Of a stretch of 64,000 nt of DNA, positions 12,301 to 59,716 are shown in pieces (position 1 is the stretch's first letter; every line of letters begins with the position of its first letter). The position numbers and the translations under genes were made by a program. Source of the DNA: Acanthornis magna. Taxonomy: Eukaryota > Chordata > Aves > Passeriformes > Acanthizidae. The notes below the pieces were generated by a model. It was not told where the DNA came from, did no database searches, and was given only the letters and a program-made list of their open reading frames with translations. The DNA lies in the NCBI GenBank assembly GCA_036785705.1, contig JAWUZG010000332.1:3534001-3598000 (forward strand), given 5' to 3'.

Positions 12301-12939
12301 GGGGAAGGAGGATCAAGCAAAGGGAGGGAAAAAGAGAGGAAGAAGCTGTTTCCATTTATGGGTTATGAGAAGCAGTTGCAACTCTTGTGGATTTTTATGG
12401 AAGGTAACCCTGGCTGTGGGGAAGGCTGGGTTTTAATGAATTCAGTTACGATGCTGCACAGAACTGAGTGGAAAGGCCCCATAAACAGCCTGGTTTTATA
12501 TAAATAAAAAAAACAACCCTCCAGACAATCAGCCTATAAACTCCCCCTCCAGAGAAGGTGAGCACCTTCACCAGAGCACATAGGCTGAGGTGAGGATGGA
12601 GCCAGCTCCGAGCTGAGCCTAAACCCCTGAAAACTCCTGCCTTGAGCTGGACTCAACCCAACATGGACTGATGACAAGCTGTTTGCTCTGCACTAAGGCA
12701 AGGCTGGAGCCACGGGGACTCACCTCTTACCCAGATCAGGCATCCTTCTCTCAAACTCTTCTCCGTGCTATGGGAGCTGCCTGAAGATGGGGTGCCGGGG
12801 CACAAAAGCCTCTGTCCCTTTTCTCCACCTTTTCTCCCATGCCAGGAAAGAGCTGGCAGGGATCCTTGGGTGTCCCTGTGATCTGCCTTTACAGCTGCAG
12901 GCTTGAGATCTGTGCTCGTGGCCTTGGGCTCCTGCAGCA

Positions 12940-13060
12940 AACCACCACAGCTCCCTCAGGGAGCTGCTCCAGCCCCTTCATCATCCCCACAGCCTCTGCT
13001 GGACCTGCTCTAGGAGCTCCAGGTCCCTCCTGTCCTGAGGACCCCAGAGCTGGACACAGT
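12940..13060 (-). mobile_element. CR1 LINE internal fragment (antisense)
   Basis: Minus-orientation CR1 pattern: ccttcatcatccccacagcc, then ctgctggacctgctctagga and cccagagctggacacagtcc. Confidence 0.5.
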
Positions 13061-14469
13061 CCAGGCTTTCACCCCTTTTCACAGGCTTGAGATGATGGCT
13101 CTGTTTCCCCTGTGAGGGGACCAGGGAGGTGTGCAGGGTGCACACCCAGGGCTGGAGGAAGGCTGAGTGCATGAAGTGCTGCATAGCCAAGGTGTCAGTA
13201 CGAGGAAAGGAACATGCAAAAAAGTACTAAATATACTCCTTTCTTTTTCCCCATTTTAATAACTGCAAAAGAGTGCAAACAGGAAAGCTGTTAAGGATTT
13301 TAAGCCTTAGCTTTATTGTTTTCTATAAGCAAAAAACTGCTGTTGTTTCCCCAAGATGAAGTTTAGCAGAAGTTGTTTGGATCTGAATGTGTCCTAATTA
13401 CTCTGGGGACTCTAATAAAAATTCAAAATAAGGAGCTGTAGGATTTGGTTTCAAGGAAAACTATGTTCCATGCACAGTGATTTCTGATTACCCAAAGGCT
13501 CTTTTTTTAGCATGTAGCTGGTTTATTTTAGTCTGTGGGATATGTTTTATCCACAGCCTCTTTTCCACGTTGGAAGTGAAGGATGTAGGACCTGCAGTTT
13601 GCACTGTCAGAGATGGATGGAAACCACAGGGACAGCGTATTGCCCATGAACAATGGCCATCAGTACTCCAGGGGCTCTGCAAAGTGTAACTCTGGCATCA
13701 GTGTGGGGCTGAGGGCTCAGAGCCTGGTCTGCAGCAGAAATGCTGCAGGTGAGTTAGAACTTGGTGTCATCAGGGAGGGACTCCTGTACAGAGCAGGGGG
13801 TGATGTACAGAACAGTTTGATGATGGATAAATCTTTGCTGTGCCCACATCTTGAGTTCACTATGCAGTGCTGCTTTCCCTGTCTTCAGACTGTAATAGAG
13901 TGATAGAAGTAAAAGAATTGGAGAAAATCCAGAAAAAAGTAGCCTGAATACCCAAGGGAGTGGAGAAGCTGTCTTCTAAGAACAGGGTAAGAAAGCAGGG
14001 TCTATAATCTGGAGAAGAGAGCTGAGAATGATATGACTGAGGTCTTCAAAATCATATAAAGAACAAGCCCATGGGAGAAAAAAAAAAGGATTTTCACAAT
14101 GAGAATGGTAGAAGGTTTTTATTTTCAGCCATGTTTAAAGGGCAGAGGTCAAAGCAGAGACATGAGAAGTAGGAAATGTACTTCAAAAAGAAGAACCATG
14201 GCTGTGATCTCTCCATGTCTCTGCAGGATTGTCTCCTCAAAGAGCCCTGACCGTGCCCATGTGCAGGGTCATGTGTGACACCTGCCTTTCATGAATTCAC
14301 TGGTAAGTCGGGTCATAAAAGCACATCCATTCCTGTCCTGCAGCCACGCTGTGGATGGGATCTACAGCCTGTACATCAAATGGCTGCTGGGCACATTGCA
14401 TTCCTGCTCGGAGGGGACAGGAGCTCAGAGCACATGGTCCAGCACAGCAAAGGATGTCACTATAGGCAT

Positions 14470-14522
14470 TTTAGCCCAAGAAGTTCAAGATTGCTTCCAA
14501 CCCAAACCATTCCATGATTCTG
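14470..14522 (+). mobile_element. Short CR1 3' end remnant
   Basis: ttccaacccaaaccattcca followed by tgattctgt, the CR1 terminus. The upstream CR1 body was not recognised. Confidence 0.45.
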
Positions 14523-17500
14523 TCTTCACTAAGCCAGAGGGAATGGGATGCAGAGCAGCAAGGAAAAGCAAGGCTGCTGCAGGAAGCAGCCCAGCTCAGC
14601 ATGAACTTGAGGAAAAGCTCATGCTTGACTAAGCAGCAGAATTCTTCTCCAAGCCTTCCTGTGCCCCAGCAGCCAAGTGGTTACACAAAACTGAAGTGGG
14701 AGCCTTTCCAGTTCCTAACGCAGGGAAGAAAATTAAAAATAAATCATTTCCCACCAGCCATTCAGCTTCAACAAAAGCTGGGAGACTTCCAGAGCCAGTC
14801 CCTGAAAGAGCTGCTGTGTGGTTTCCAACCCCTCACACAATCAGGGCAAACTTTGCTACATCTCTGCCCAGCCTCTTCGAGACGAGTGCTTCTCTGCAGT
14901 GGATGCCAGCCTGGCTTAACTGGCCCCACTGCAAATCCAGCATCATCCCAAAGTAGATTATGGGCTATTTCTGCTCTCCTTCCCTCCCAACCAGCCCTGC
15001 CCTGTCTCCTCCTGGTCCAGGAGCTGTGCAGGACCTGGGCAGAGCAGGTCTGGAGCAGAGAGTGAGCAGCTGTCCTGCATTGCTGTCCTGTGGCTCTGGG
15101 AACATGGCAGTGGTGAGCTGGTGCTGCTGGAATTCTGATAAAGGAAGGTAATCACAGTTGGCTTGCTGGGTCTGGCCTGCAAGGGAGAGCAGCATGAGGT
15201 GGCCACAGGGATGGGGTGCTCATCTCTTCAGCCTCTCTCCCATCTCTCCCACCAAGCCCCAGGGAAGGAGATGGAAAGGCCATGGATCATGGATGCCTTG
15301 TCTTCCCTTAGCCATTCCTACAGCAATAATGTCCTCTTTCTAGCATGAATCCATGTTCTGCTTCTTAGGTGGGCCTTACAGAGCTGGTCTGCTCCAAATC
15401 ATGGAGCTCCTGCTTAACAGCTGCCTACAACTCAGCAGGGCCTCAGTAGCCATTGTTGTGACCAATCCTGGCTGGGATATGTTCCAGGGCATTCCCTTTT
15501 CTTGCCAGACCCTTTTTTGAATGCTAACCCAGGTTACGTTTGGGGGAGGCTGGGAACACCGGACATGCAAGGGGTGTCCACCCTACCCCCAGGACCTATG
15601 GAAGAGCAGTCACCTGAGAGGGTGCCTGAGCCTGCAGAAAGGCCAAGACTTGTGAAAATCCACTGATGGGAACCCCCGTACCACCTTCCAGCCCTTACCT
15701 CCATCAGAGAGCACTTTGCAAAGCAGAAACAAAAGGAATTGAGGAGAGACTTGGGGAATGTCAGCCTGCAGTCCAAGGCAGCCAGGCTGTAGAGCTTTGG
15801 GACAGTCAGAGGAGCCCCAAAGGGACCTCTGTACAGCCCCCCTGTCCCTTGCCCCCATGCTGCAGTGTGCCCTCTCCCCACAACCTGGCTGAAGCTGTGG
15901 CAGCTTCAGAGGCTGAGCTGCACTTTGGTGCTTTCCAGAGCAAACAGAACGGTGTTGAGAGTCTGGGTTTGGGCTTTGTCCAGAACTGGTGACCTTTCAG
16001 CTGTTTGCTGGAGGCAGTTGTGCACAGTTGCAACCAGCTGTTCCACCATCGTTTGTCTTCCAGGTTTTCCAAGCTGTGGGATCACAGCCTGTCTGCTCTT
16101 CTCTTTTCCCATATACCTACCCCACGCTGGTGGGGAGGCAGCAGGTCACGGATGAGCTATGGGGTGGGAGAGACCCTCTGCAGCTGATGTGGGATGAGCT
16201 GGGAGTGTGGCAGGAGTTGGCTGCATGACTTCAGTAGAAGGCATCACCACGAAGAGCTGGGATCGGAGCCACAGACTGTTACAATCCAACCTCCCAGTTC
16301 CTCTGGAGATCCTGGGAAGCCTCAGCCACTCATAACCTGTGTGTGCTTCGAGCAACTGTCACTGCCAGTAAAAATCAAGTAGTTGGTGACTTGTTGGGAG
16401 TTTGTCATGGGCTGCTACACCCTCAGCTTGTCTGCAGCCCCCACGCAGGTGTGTGCAGTAGAGTCAGGATCCAACGGGAGACACACAAACCTCGAGGATC
16501 AGGAGGCTAGAGGAGGCCTAGATTTCTCCTGGCTCTGCTCAGCTCCCAGTTTTGTCACACTGGATGGTGTTCCCAGCTCAGCAATAGTCTGTGCACACAT
16601 CCTGCCAGGGCTTCCCTGGTGCCTCTTCTCCAGCAGGAGCACAGGCCAAGGAAGAGCATGACTAAGGCTTTAACTATTGATTCCTCAGCACTCCTTCCAG
16701 ACCACAGACATTCCAGTGAGACTTCACAGAGGGTGAAACAGTAGTATAATGCTTAACAACTGGAGTAGTTTGGATGTAATAAAAATATGTTAATTTTTTA
16801 AAATATAAATAATGTAAGTTAGTTAAAGTTAGGAGGGATGGCTGGGACACCACACTTGCTAAAGTTTGCCAGCATTCCTCACTCAGCCCCATCTCCTAAC
16901 TGCTTTTAGTTTCCTGTTTTCTGGTTGCGTACAGCTGTGCCAAGCTTGAGCTATTGGACTGGAATTCAGCTTGGGTGGTTCCTAACGGAGTTTTTGGATG
17001 GATGGCAGGGAGGTGGTGAATTTCAGCTCAAACCCTTTTGGCCGTTTTAAAAAAAGTTGACTCAAAACCCCCACATTATTAATTTCACATTAAGAAAAAG
17101 GCCAGGAAAGCTTTGCTGGAAAGATTCCTCCAAAGATTTGAGCAGTGGGCTTGGCATTGCATTTCTTACATGTCTGTATTATACCTTTACTTTGAGAAAG
17201 TCAAAATTTGGCCCATATTAGGTTTTCAGTGTGTTTTGAGGTTCCAGTGTGGTTATGCTCAGGAGAGCGTTGGTAGTTTTGCAAGTAAATTCCTGGAAGA
17301 TGCTGCATTGGCTTGGCCCTGCTGGCAGCTCACGAGAACACCAAGTGCCTGGGACTGATTTCCTCTCCTGGATTTGGTGGGAAAGAAATTTACAGCTTTT
17401 CCCTCTTAATTTGGGATGGCAGAAGAACAGGCTGGAGGAGACTTGGCCCACATGTGTGAATGTGAGGACTGTCCCCGGGGCTTGTTTTGACCTCCCTTGG

Positions 17501-18839
17501 GAGGGCTCAGCTCCTGCAGGTGACATTCTGGGCTACAGGAGGCTGATGTGCTGGTGTCCCAGGAGGTCAAGGTGGACCTTTTTCCTGTCAGGCTGGTGGA
17601 GAATGAGGCTGAAGGCCTGCAAGGGCAAGCCCAAGAGAGGGTATAAGCAGATCCCTCCGCAGGGACTCCACACAGACATCTGCTGCCAAGCTGCTCCGTG
17701 GGCTCTTTCCAGCCACAGGAAAGCAGGTGGCACATCTGGAGCCTGACCCACCCATCACCTCTAACAGCACTCAGGCAGTGGTGTCCTGTCTTTCCATCTC
17801 CATCAACTCCGTGGAAGTCTGGCCAGTGAGCTCAGGCAGCTGTCTGTAGGTGACACACCATCTGTGGTGACCTGACATGCTCCTCCAGCCGGGGGTCACC
17901 TCAGGGAGAGGCATCACTGTCCATCCCTGCATGTACAAAATACTGCAAGAGAAATGTTGCTCCATCAATCACTTTGACAGCTCAGATTGGCTTGCAATTA
18001 GCTCAGAGACCTTTAACCTGGCTCTTGTTTGTTGGTGGGGCTGAGGAGGGTTGTTGGGGGAGATCAGTCCATAACTCAGGTGTCTCACTCTGCGGATCTA
18101 GTGGGTGAAATTGGACATTCTGTGGGGCTCATCGTCAAGGTTCTCATGAAACCTACAACCACAAAGTCCCTTTGCTCCACTTTAGCTGGTTCGGGGGCTT
18201 CATAAGGAAAGATGTCAGAAGCCCTGTGTAAGGAATTCTCTTGCACTGCCATGTCTGAAAACCCCAGAGAACCAGAGCAAGCTGAGGGAAAAGCACTTGC
18301 AGCGCTCTGCCAAGAACGAGCCACAGGATGGGTCTGGGAAACAGCCTGACGTGGAGCAGCAGCAGGGTGGCAGGAGATGAGCAGGATTCTCCTCTCTGGC
18401 CTGGCTCTCACCTTCTCTGATCCCTTGTTCCAGGCAGGGGCCGTGCAGGGGTCGGGAGCGCCCGGCTGCACCTGGTGCGATAGGTACGGTGATGCTGTGC
18501 ACGCTGTGACAGCGAGGGATGCACGCAGACGCACATGGAGAAGAGGTAAAACTGCCAGCACTGCCTCCAGGAGACACCTGCCCCATCTCATGGCTGTGGC
18601 ATGTGCAGCCCTCGAGGGGTGCTTCACCCCAAACCCATGCCATGCCGGTCTCTGAACCCCCCAGCCCATCATAGCTCCCGGCTGTGGGAAGCAGCACATG
18701 GAGAGTGGGCAAGATCTGAGGTCCAGGTTTGCCTGGGCTGTGGGACTGGAGCAAAGTTAGCCTCGAAATGGAGTTCCACAGAGCATCTGTCCTGCTCAGC
18801 AGCAGCTCAGCATGTACCTATGTGGATCTGCCCATACCC

Positions 18840-19235
18840 AGGCCACAGAGGGGTGTTTGGGTCTGAATCCCACCTCTCCCTTGAGAGGGGAAGCGACCTC
18901 GGAGATTACCCACCTCCTGCCATGGGCAGGGACACCTTCCACTAGCCCAGGCTGCTCCAGGCCCTGTCCAACCTGGTCTTGGACAGTTCCAGGGATGGAG
19001 CAGCCACAGATTATCTGGGCACCCTGTGCCAGGGCCTCAGCACCCTCACAGGGAAGAATTTCTTCCTAATCTCTAGTGTAACCCTGCCCCTCTGTCAGTA
19101 GAAAGCTGTTTGCCCTTGTCCTGTCACTTCATGCCCTTATCAAAGTCCCTATCCAGCTCTCTTGGAGTCCCTTTAGGTACTGGAATGGACTCTGAGGTCT
19201 CCCTGGAGCTTTCTCTCCTCCAGGCTGAACAACCT
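18840..19235 (-). mobile_element. CR1 LINE 3' fragment (antisense)
   Basis: A long stretch of the standard CR1 tail in reverse: gggcagggacaccttccact, ggctgctccaggccctgtcc, ggaagaatttcttcctaatc and cctccaggctgaacaacctc. One of the best preserved copies in the window. Confidence 0.85.
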
Positions 19236-20162
19236 CATGAAGACAGATAATGTTTTAAAAATATCTGTGAAGACACATATTTCTTAAAACCAAAATCAGC
19301 TGTTACAATGGCTCAGACTGAGTGCCATGCAGAATACTCCTGCTTCCAGAAAAGATCATTTCTGGTGGCACTTGACTGCAGCTCTGGGGGGGTTACGATG
19401 GAGTAAAGCTTGCACAGCACTATGGGGCTGAGGATGGTTCTTGAAAGACTTGAAAACATTCCAGCAATGGGCCTATTTGCCAATAAAGCGCCTTTTTATC
19501 AAAAAATTATTTATCTTGGTGCAAAATGGTGTCCTTCCCTTGCCCTACGGAGAGAGCATCCCAGGGTGTATTCAGTCAGGACACCTTTGCCAGAGTTTCA
19601 GCTGGCAGCTTGTGACACCCTTCAGCAGTGCTTGTGTGTCGTGAAAAGAGGAGTGGTACTCTGGCAGGCAAGATGCTCTGCAGATAACTCAGTCAGCAGG
19701 GAGAATCACACAGGTTGGCACAGCACAGCTGCTTGGAAGGGTTAGGAAAGAATAAATCACACTTATTGCCTGTTTCACCTATTTCTCCTATTTCTGGAGG
19801 ACAGGGAATACCAGGGAATAGCATCCCTGCAGCCAGTCTGGGAAATGCAGCCATGCTACGTTCCTGTCCCGAGCCCTGAACATTAGCCTGCCTGGGACGG
19901 GTCCCCTGTTCTGAGGCCGTCTGGGGTTATGGGAGCAACAGGAAATGTGGGTGCCTGTGCCCCAATCAGCACCACAACAGCAGCTTTCCCTCTCTGGATC
20001 TCTCTGTGCTGAGTAAGGCGCGCTGGGCCTTCAAAAGCCCCAAACACCAGAATGGTCCTTTCTTACTTTTACACTGAGCATGTGAGGGTGGGCTGGGGGC
20101 TTCAAGCTGCCTTTCTGACAGCCGTTCCCGCTGCCCACGGTGCGGTTTCTTTTCCCTTGTAG
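19236..20162. other. Region immediately upstream of PSD2 coding exon 1
   Basis: No coding frame or TATA box is evident. It becomes GC-rich after about 20080 and ends in the pyrimidine tract and acceptor at 20162. It is therefore probably the 3' end of a 5'-UTR intron. Confidence 0.45.
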
Positions 20163-20225
20163 GTAGTCCGGAGGCTGAGCTGAGCGCGGGGAGCATCCCG
20201 TAAGCGCTGGGACAAGGAGCGGAAC
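20163..20225 (+). other. PSD2: PSD2 5' UTR segment directly behind a splice acceptor
   Basis: A pyrimidine-rich tract (tttcttttcccttgtag) ends at 20162, giving a strong acceptor 63 nt before the ATG. This suggests that at least one non-coding exon lies upstream and that this exon starts in 5' UTR. The ATG at 20226 has A at -3, a good initiation context. The upstream exon and promoter were not identified. Confidence 0.6.
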
Positions 20226-54245
<34,020 letters not shown>

Positions 54246-54834
54246 CAAGGAACATGTGCACAGGGGGATGAACCGGCGATGCTCTGCGCTCCTGGACTAG
54301 ATTGATGAGCACAATTTTACTTAGGAAATTATATGAGCAAAACTGTAGACATGTATGACATGGAGATTGCTCTAGTGAAAGAAATCAAAGAAGCTTTAGT
54401 TGACACTCTCTGACAATGCTCTGGCATTTCAGCATCATCTCTTCTTCATTCCCAACTGCACCAGTGGCTTTTCTTTCCCTCCTGCTGCAGCCTGCACAAC
54501 AAAGGGATATGCTGGTTCTTCTAGGGCTGGGTCGCTCTTCCCTCCACCAGCCCCGTCGCTCCTCCTTCCCTCCCTGGAGTCCCCAGCGGTTCATGGTCAC
54601 AGTCCCCGGCAGTGCAGGAAACTCAGCCGAGATGACGGTGGCACCACCAGCGCTCCCAGAGAAGGGCACAGGGTGGCAGGGGCACGTCCCTGCCCCGAGA
54701 GGAGCGCGGTGCAACAGGACGGGTGTCGTGAGCTGGTCACTGGCTGGGCGAGAGGTGTCTTCAGCACGGCACATGGGAGCGTCACCTGCCCACGGCAGGA
54801 AAAGCCTGAAGTGCCCTCTGTCACCTTATCCTTT

Positions 54835-54888
54835 TTATATATATATATATACATATGAATATATATAAATAAATATATATATATATAA
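54835..54888 (+). repeat. (TA)n microsatellite in PSD2 3' UTR
   Basis: About 54 nt of near-pure alternating T and A with a few interruptions (acatatgaat, ataaataaa). In the mRNA it would be a U/A-rich, self-pairing element. Confidence 0.9.
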
Positions 54889-55724
54889 GGAAACTTTAAT
54901 GTGGGTTTTTAACCTCAGTGTGCAAGTGAAGGCAAGCTGCCTGGGGAAGACACTAGGGACGTGGAGGGTCTGACCAGCCCACCAGGACATTCTACAAAAA
55001 TGGAGTAGCTGTGTATCTTTTTTTTCTTTTTCTCCTTTTTTTACTCGAATGGAAGTCCCACGTGGCTTTGCTGTGAAACATCGCTCTCCCGTTCCTGCTT
55101 ATTCAGACGAACTGCCCAAGTGGCTGCTAATTTGGCAGCCACGGGATCCAGCACTCTGGGTTCGAGGCACAACTGGAGCCGTGCGCAAGCTCCAGCGGAA
55201 CCTTTGTGTGCAGGAGTGATCCCACCTGCCTGTCCCTGCTGTATTCCTCCATCCTGCGATGCACATGCTGTACTCTTTTAAGTGGGAATTGTGTTTCTGT
55301 TTCTTTCTGCTGTCTGTGGTCCAATGATTTACTGTTGTGCTGAAGTGAATCCTCTGCATTTCAATGCCACGACTGTCCTCCCACACTTTATTTATTTCAC
55401 TGTTTTGTTTGATCCTTTATCTCAGATTGCTTTTCTTTCCCCTAGGTGCGTTCACAGTAATCAAGTTCCAGTTTTGAAGGATCTTGTAGCTGCTAATTAC
55501 AGTCATTTATTGTTTATATTTTGCAGCATTTTTTAAACAAACAAAATAAGATTTATTTGAACCTTCAATGTTTGAGAGCCTATGGACTACTGTTTTCCAT
55601 GATGGTTCATGATACTAAAAACCTCTTCCCAACTTTATCACCTCTTCTTTTATCTCTGTTTCTTTGTACAGTTTGATAGTTTATTTGAAATGATGCACTA
55701 AGAATCATGTAAAAAAAGAGTAAC

Positions 55725-55730
55725 AATAAA
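55725..55730 (+). terminator. PSD2: PSD2 poly(A) signal AATAAA
   Basis: A canonical hexamer in the context taacaataaagctgaa, about 1.48 kb after the PSD2 stop. T/GT-rich sequence follows (tctgttggt). It is the best candidate for the end of the transcript. Confidence 0.7.
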
Positions 55731-58424
55731 GCTGAATCTGTTGGTAAAGAGAACTGGTCTGAAGCATCGTTCCACCATGTGCTGGATCGATCCCAGATTT
55801 CACAGCACCGGAAGGCCAGGCTGATACAGATCTCCACCAACACCTGATGCAGAAAAGCCAGGATCCAATGGTCAAATACCAATTTGGCGCCAGGAAATAT
55901 CAATTCCTTTCCGCAAGTGGGTACCAGCCCACCCATCCCTTTGGATGATTCTGGAACAGGTGTGGATAGATGGACTGCTTTGGGAACACATTCAAGTAAC
56001 TCTTCCCTCTGTCTGGTCCATCCCAGGTGTGTCTGTCTGCATGCAGCCTAGAGATTTATGGGGGCAGAAAGGCACCAAGCCCTGCATCAGTGGTTGGAGA
56101 TGTTCTCACAACTGCTCCAGAGGAGTCTGTGGCTGTTTCTCCAAGGTATCTTTGCTCTTGTATCAGGTGTTGTACAGACAGTCCTTGCACTGAAGACCGC
56201 CAAGATGTTCCTACGCACATGAAGTGTTTGGTGCCCAGAGTCCCACAGTGGAAGTCCAGGGGAAAGCTGGACCCAACTCCTTCTCTCCAAAATCCCAGGT
56301 AATATTTTGTACCTCAGTCTTCCCATTCTGAGCATTCCTTCCAGTGGGCAGTGACATCTCCAGTGTGTTTGAGCTGCCACCAAGAGCAGCTCAGCCCCCT
56401 GGTTGAAGGTGCCAGTCTGCCGTCCTCAGCTGGGAGTAACTTGCAGAGAAAAGCAAGATCTTGCCAAGTCTCTGGGCAGCAGGAAAGAGACACAGAGCCA
56501 TGAGACTCACCTCCCAATGGATGTGGGAAGGGGTGGCAGCTGATGTCAGACCACAATTGGCAAGACAGCTCTGAGCATTACCCTTGCACTTACTGAATGC
56601 CAGTGGTTTGCCTGATGCACAAGTCCTGATCCGGGTGCACACACATGTGAAAATGTGTTGAGAGCATCTTACCTACATGAGAGCACTGACCACAGCCAAA
56701 AATAGCCTTATTTGACCAACCCACAGCCTCAGCTTGTGACCTGGAAGAAAATGGCTTTTTTCCTCCCTTTTTCCCTCCCTGGAGGTCAAGGACTCAGCCA
56801 CCCACCACTAAGGAAGAAGAACAGCATCTCAGAGGAATTAGACAGCCACATCCTTTTCTCCCCCTGGACTTACTCAAATGCACTTTCTGGCACATCTCCA
56901 GCCTGTGCCAGTCCCTCCAGAAGACACCACAACTGCTTTGGGTCTCACACAACCTCACCTGGCAGTGGTGGTTCAGCCTGACCCCCCTGCCAGGCCACTT
57001 GTCCTGGACACAACCTGGCACCAAATTCATTTTAGAGGGATTTCTCTGTGGGGGAGGCTTTGTGACCCCAAAGCCAGGATGTAACACTCCTCTCCTGCTT
57101 GTGTCAGTGATCTGTGTCAGCAGAGAAACTCCTTCCCCTCTGGGAAGGGCATAAAAGGCATCATACATGTGGAGTAGAGCTGTCAGGAGGCTTTGGTGGC
57201 TCCCCCACCTGTGAAAATTGCTGTAAAATATTTACGGCAAAACCCTAGGAATACACACAGCTGGAAATGAGGAGTCTAAAAATAAACCAGCCAGGGAAAA
57301 AAGAGAGAGATACAGGCTTCCTTCAGAGGCAATTGGAGAGAAAATTGACGTAGCGTAACTGCCTCTAAATATAGTACACAATTATGGGAATCAAGGGGCA
57401 TGTTTAACAAAAAAAATCACGACAAAGAATCCTGAGGCTGCCATGGCTCAGAGCTAGTGGTGTCTCAGCAGATGCAGAACATCACAGATCCCTGCAAACC
57501 ATGGAGCAGGGCAATATCCCCCTGTGCAGGGCAAACCCACAGCTCCTCTCCAAGGGACAGAGAGAGATTCCTGGTGGGGATCAGCTTCATTGAGCACACC
57601 CTGAGATTTGGCCACATGGTTGTTCTGTGTGCCAGGGAGACCCCAAGAGCTGCACCTTCTTGTAAGGCAGATGCTGCTGTGCCAGCCTTGGGGAGACTTC
57701 TGCATGAATGGAGCTCACCAGCTCATGGAACCTGAGGAGAGCCAGGCAGGGAGATGGGGCTGCTTTGGGAACCCAAAGGCACCCAATCTCTCTCTTCTCT
57801 GTGTCTGGTTTCCCCAGGGATCAGCCTTGGTGGTCTTCCACGTGTCCCTCCCAAGGGGTCAGGTGTTCTCTGCCCATTCCTGTCCATCTCATCGTGTTCC
57901 AGGAGCCACTGGAGGAGCTGAGATGGGGATCACAGGCAACAGGGAGCTGGAGCATGTCCCAAGAGTAATGGGAGAGTGGAGAGCTGCACTACTGCCTTCA
58001 TCCAGTGAGCCTTGGGACTAAAGCGAAGTGGGACATGATGTGCCCAATTGTCACCCAAATCGGGACTTGGCCCTACCAGCTTTATCCCCAGCACTAGTCA
58101 CCTAACACCTCCTTTGCACATTGTTGTTGGGTGACATGGCCCCGTGGCAGGAGAGCAGGATCCTTCAGCCTTTAACCATCTGGGAAATCAGGGTTGAGAT
58201 GCCTTTATTCAGGGTGGAGTGCTGAGCCCTCTGCTCTGTCTGGAGGCCCTACAGGACATGCAATGAACGTCTGGGGTGGCCTGTGACCCAGGCGGGTCAG
58301 CTCGAGGACAATGGGTGTCCTGGGGGCGTTGGAGCAGAAGAAGCCTGGGCTGTGGGTGTGCTTAGCCTGGCCTCCAGCATGGGCAGCACTGTCAGGGCTG
58401 GGGACTTCTCTCGTGGCTCTGGGC

Positions 58425-58505
58425 AGTCATGGAATTGTAGAAGGGTTTGGGTTGGAAGGGACATTAAAAATCATCTAGTTCCAACCAGATCATCTAGTTC
58501 CGACC
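58425..58505 (-). mobile_element. CR1 LINE 3' terminus (antisense)
   Basis: Reversed CR1 end gttggaagggacattaaaaa then tcatctagttccaacc. The segment atcatctagttcc is duplicated 21 nt later, so the end carries a small tandem duplication. Confidence 0.65.
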
Positions 58506-59094
58506 TCTCCAGTCCAATAGGGTGGACTCGGTGTAGCAGATCCCTCTCCTGTTAAATGAGTTCAGCTGGGACTTTTGGATACAGTTCATGTCACTGAGCA
58601 GGAACAGGGGAGGGAGATTGGAGCTGGATTGAGCTGTGGGTGCCACCTCAGGGACTGTGCTCCTGTGACTACAACCCATTGTCAGTGAGCGCCCTACATG
58701 GGGACTAGACAGGGACACAGATTTCCCGTGGAAGAGCTGGACAAGGGACCTGTTTTCTGGGTGTGTCAGTGTTGCATGGCAGCACAGGGCTGGCAGGGTT
58801 AGACCCAACACATCTCCATTCTGTTGAAAGGGTCACTGAAATAGGTGCCAGGACATAGCAGATGCCAAGCATCCTGACCTCTCTTTGCACAACTGAAACC
58901 TTCCGTGGTTCAAGTGAAGGGGGATCTTGTGGTCTGCAGCTGGAGGAGGAATGGCATCCCCCCGGGAGATGTGTGGGTGGCATTCACTCACCTAAGTGAG
59001 CCTTCACTCCTGAGCCCTGCAGTGAAGGTCAAATGTCCATGCCAGGTAGAAAAACACCCACCTATGGGTCTCTGTGGGCATAAAGATCTTTACT

Positions 59095-59490
59095 TGAACC
59101 AGAGCATCTCTCATATGAGGAAGGATGAGGGAACTGGGACTGTCTAGCCTGGAGAGAAGGCTCAGGGGTGCCTTATCCCTGTGTATAAATACCCAAAGGA
59201 TGGCAATGAAGAAGAGGGAGCAGGACTCTTCTCAGCAGTGTCCAGGACACGAGGCAATGGGCCCAAATTAAAAAATAGTAAATTCAGTCTGATTACAAGA
59301 AGACAGCTTCTTGCTTTGAGAGGGACCAAACACTGGCAGAGGTTATCCAAAGCTGTGGTATTGCCATCCCTGGAGATATTCAAACCCTGACTGGGCACAG
59401 GCCTGGGCAGCTGACCCTGGGTGAGCTGGTGGAGCAGGAAATGTGGAATAAGTCTCTTCCAACCTCAACCAGTCTGTGATACTGTGTATG
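59095..59490 (+). mobile_element. CR1 LINE 3' fragment beyond the NRG2 3' end
   Basis: Contains gactgtctagcctggagaga, acaagaagacagcttcttgc and tatccaaagctgtggtattg, with tail ccaacctcaaccagtctgtg. It lies antisense to NRG2 just outside the inferred 3' UTR. Confidence 0.75.
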
Positions 59491-59716
59491 GTGCCTGTCA
59501 CAGCTCTCCATTTGCCCCCAAAGGGCCTGAGATTAATGCAGCCCACAGCTTGTTATTTCTTATTTTATTTATAATATAAAAAATGTTCAAGTGTTAAACA
59601 GTCAAGAGTTCTGACATTCAGACAATCCAGAGCAAACTTTGACAATCATCTTATGACAAATTAGCAGAGTTTTCTATCTGACCCCATCATGGGTGAGGAA
59701 TAGAGGGTTTAGTTAC

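Larger units (their letters stand above)
9367..18839. other. Intergenic DNA upstream of PSD2
   Basis: Apart from CR1 pieces at 12940-13060 and 14470-14522, nothing is recognised. The interval at about 13900-14200 is A-rich and may be an old, unidentified repeat. A PSD2 first exon could lie here unseen. Confidence 0.45.
54246..55750 (+). other. PSD2: PSD2 3' UTR
   Basis: About 1.5 kb from the stop to just beyond the AATAAA at 55725-55730. It is AT-rich towards its end and holds a TA dinucleotide tract at 54835-54888. No recognisable transposon interrupts it. The end point is inferred from the poly(A) signal. Confidence 0.7.
55751..59699. other. Spacer between the convergent PSD2 and NRG2 3' ends
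   Basis: About 4 kb. Contains the CR1 termini at 58425-58505 and 59095-59490. The remaining sequence has no recognised gene, RNA gene or element. Confidence 0.6.

Noticed and set aside
13890..14200. A-rich segment thought to be another LTR or CR1
   Set aside because: Some resemblance to generic repeat-derived DNA, but no diagnostic terminus could be found on either strand.
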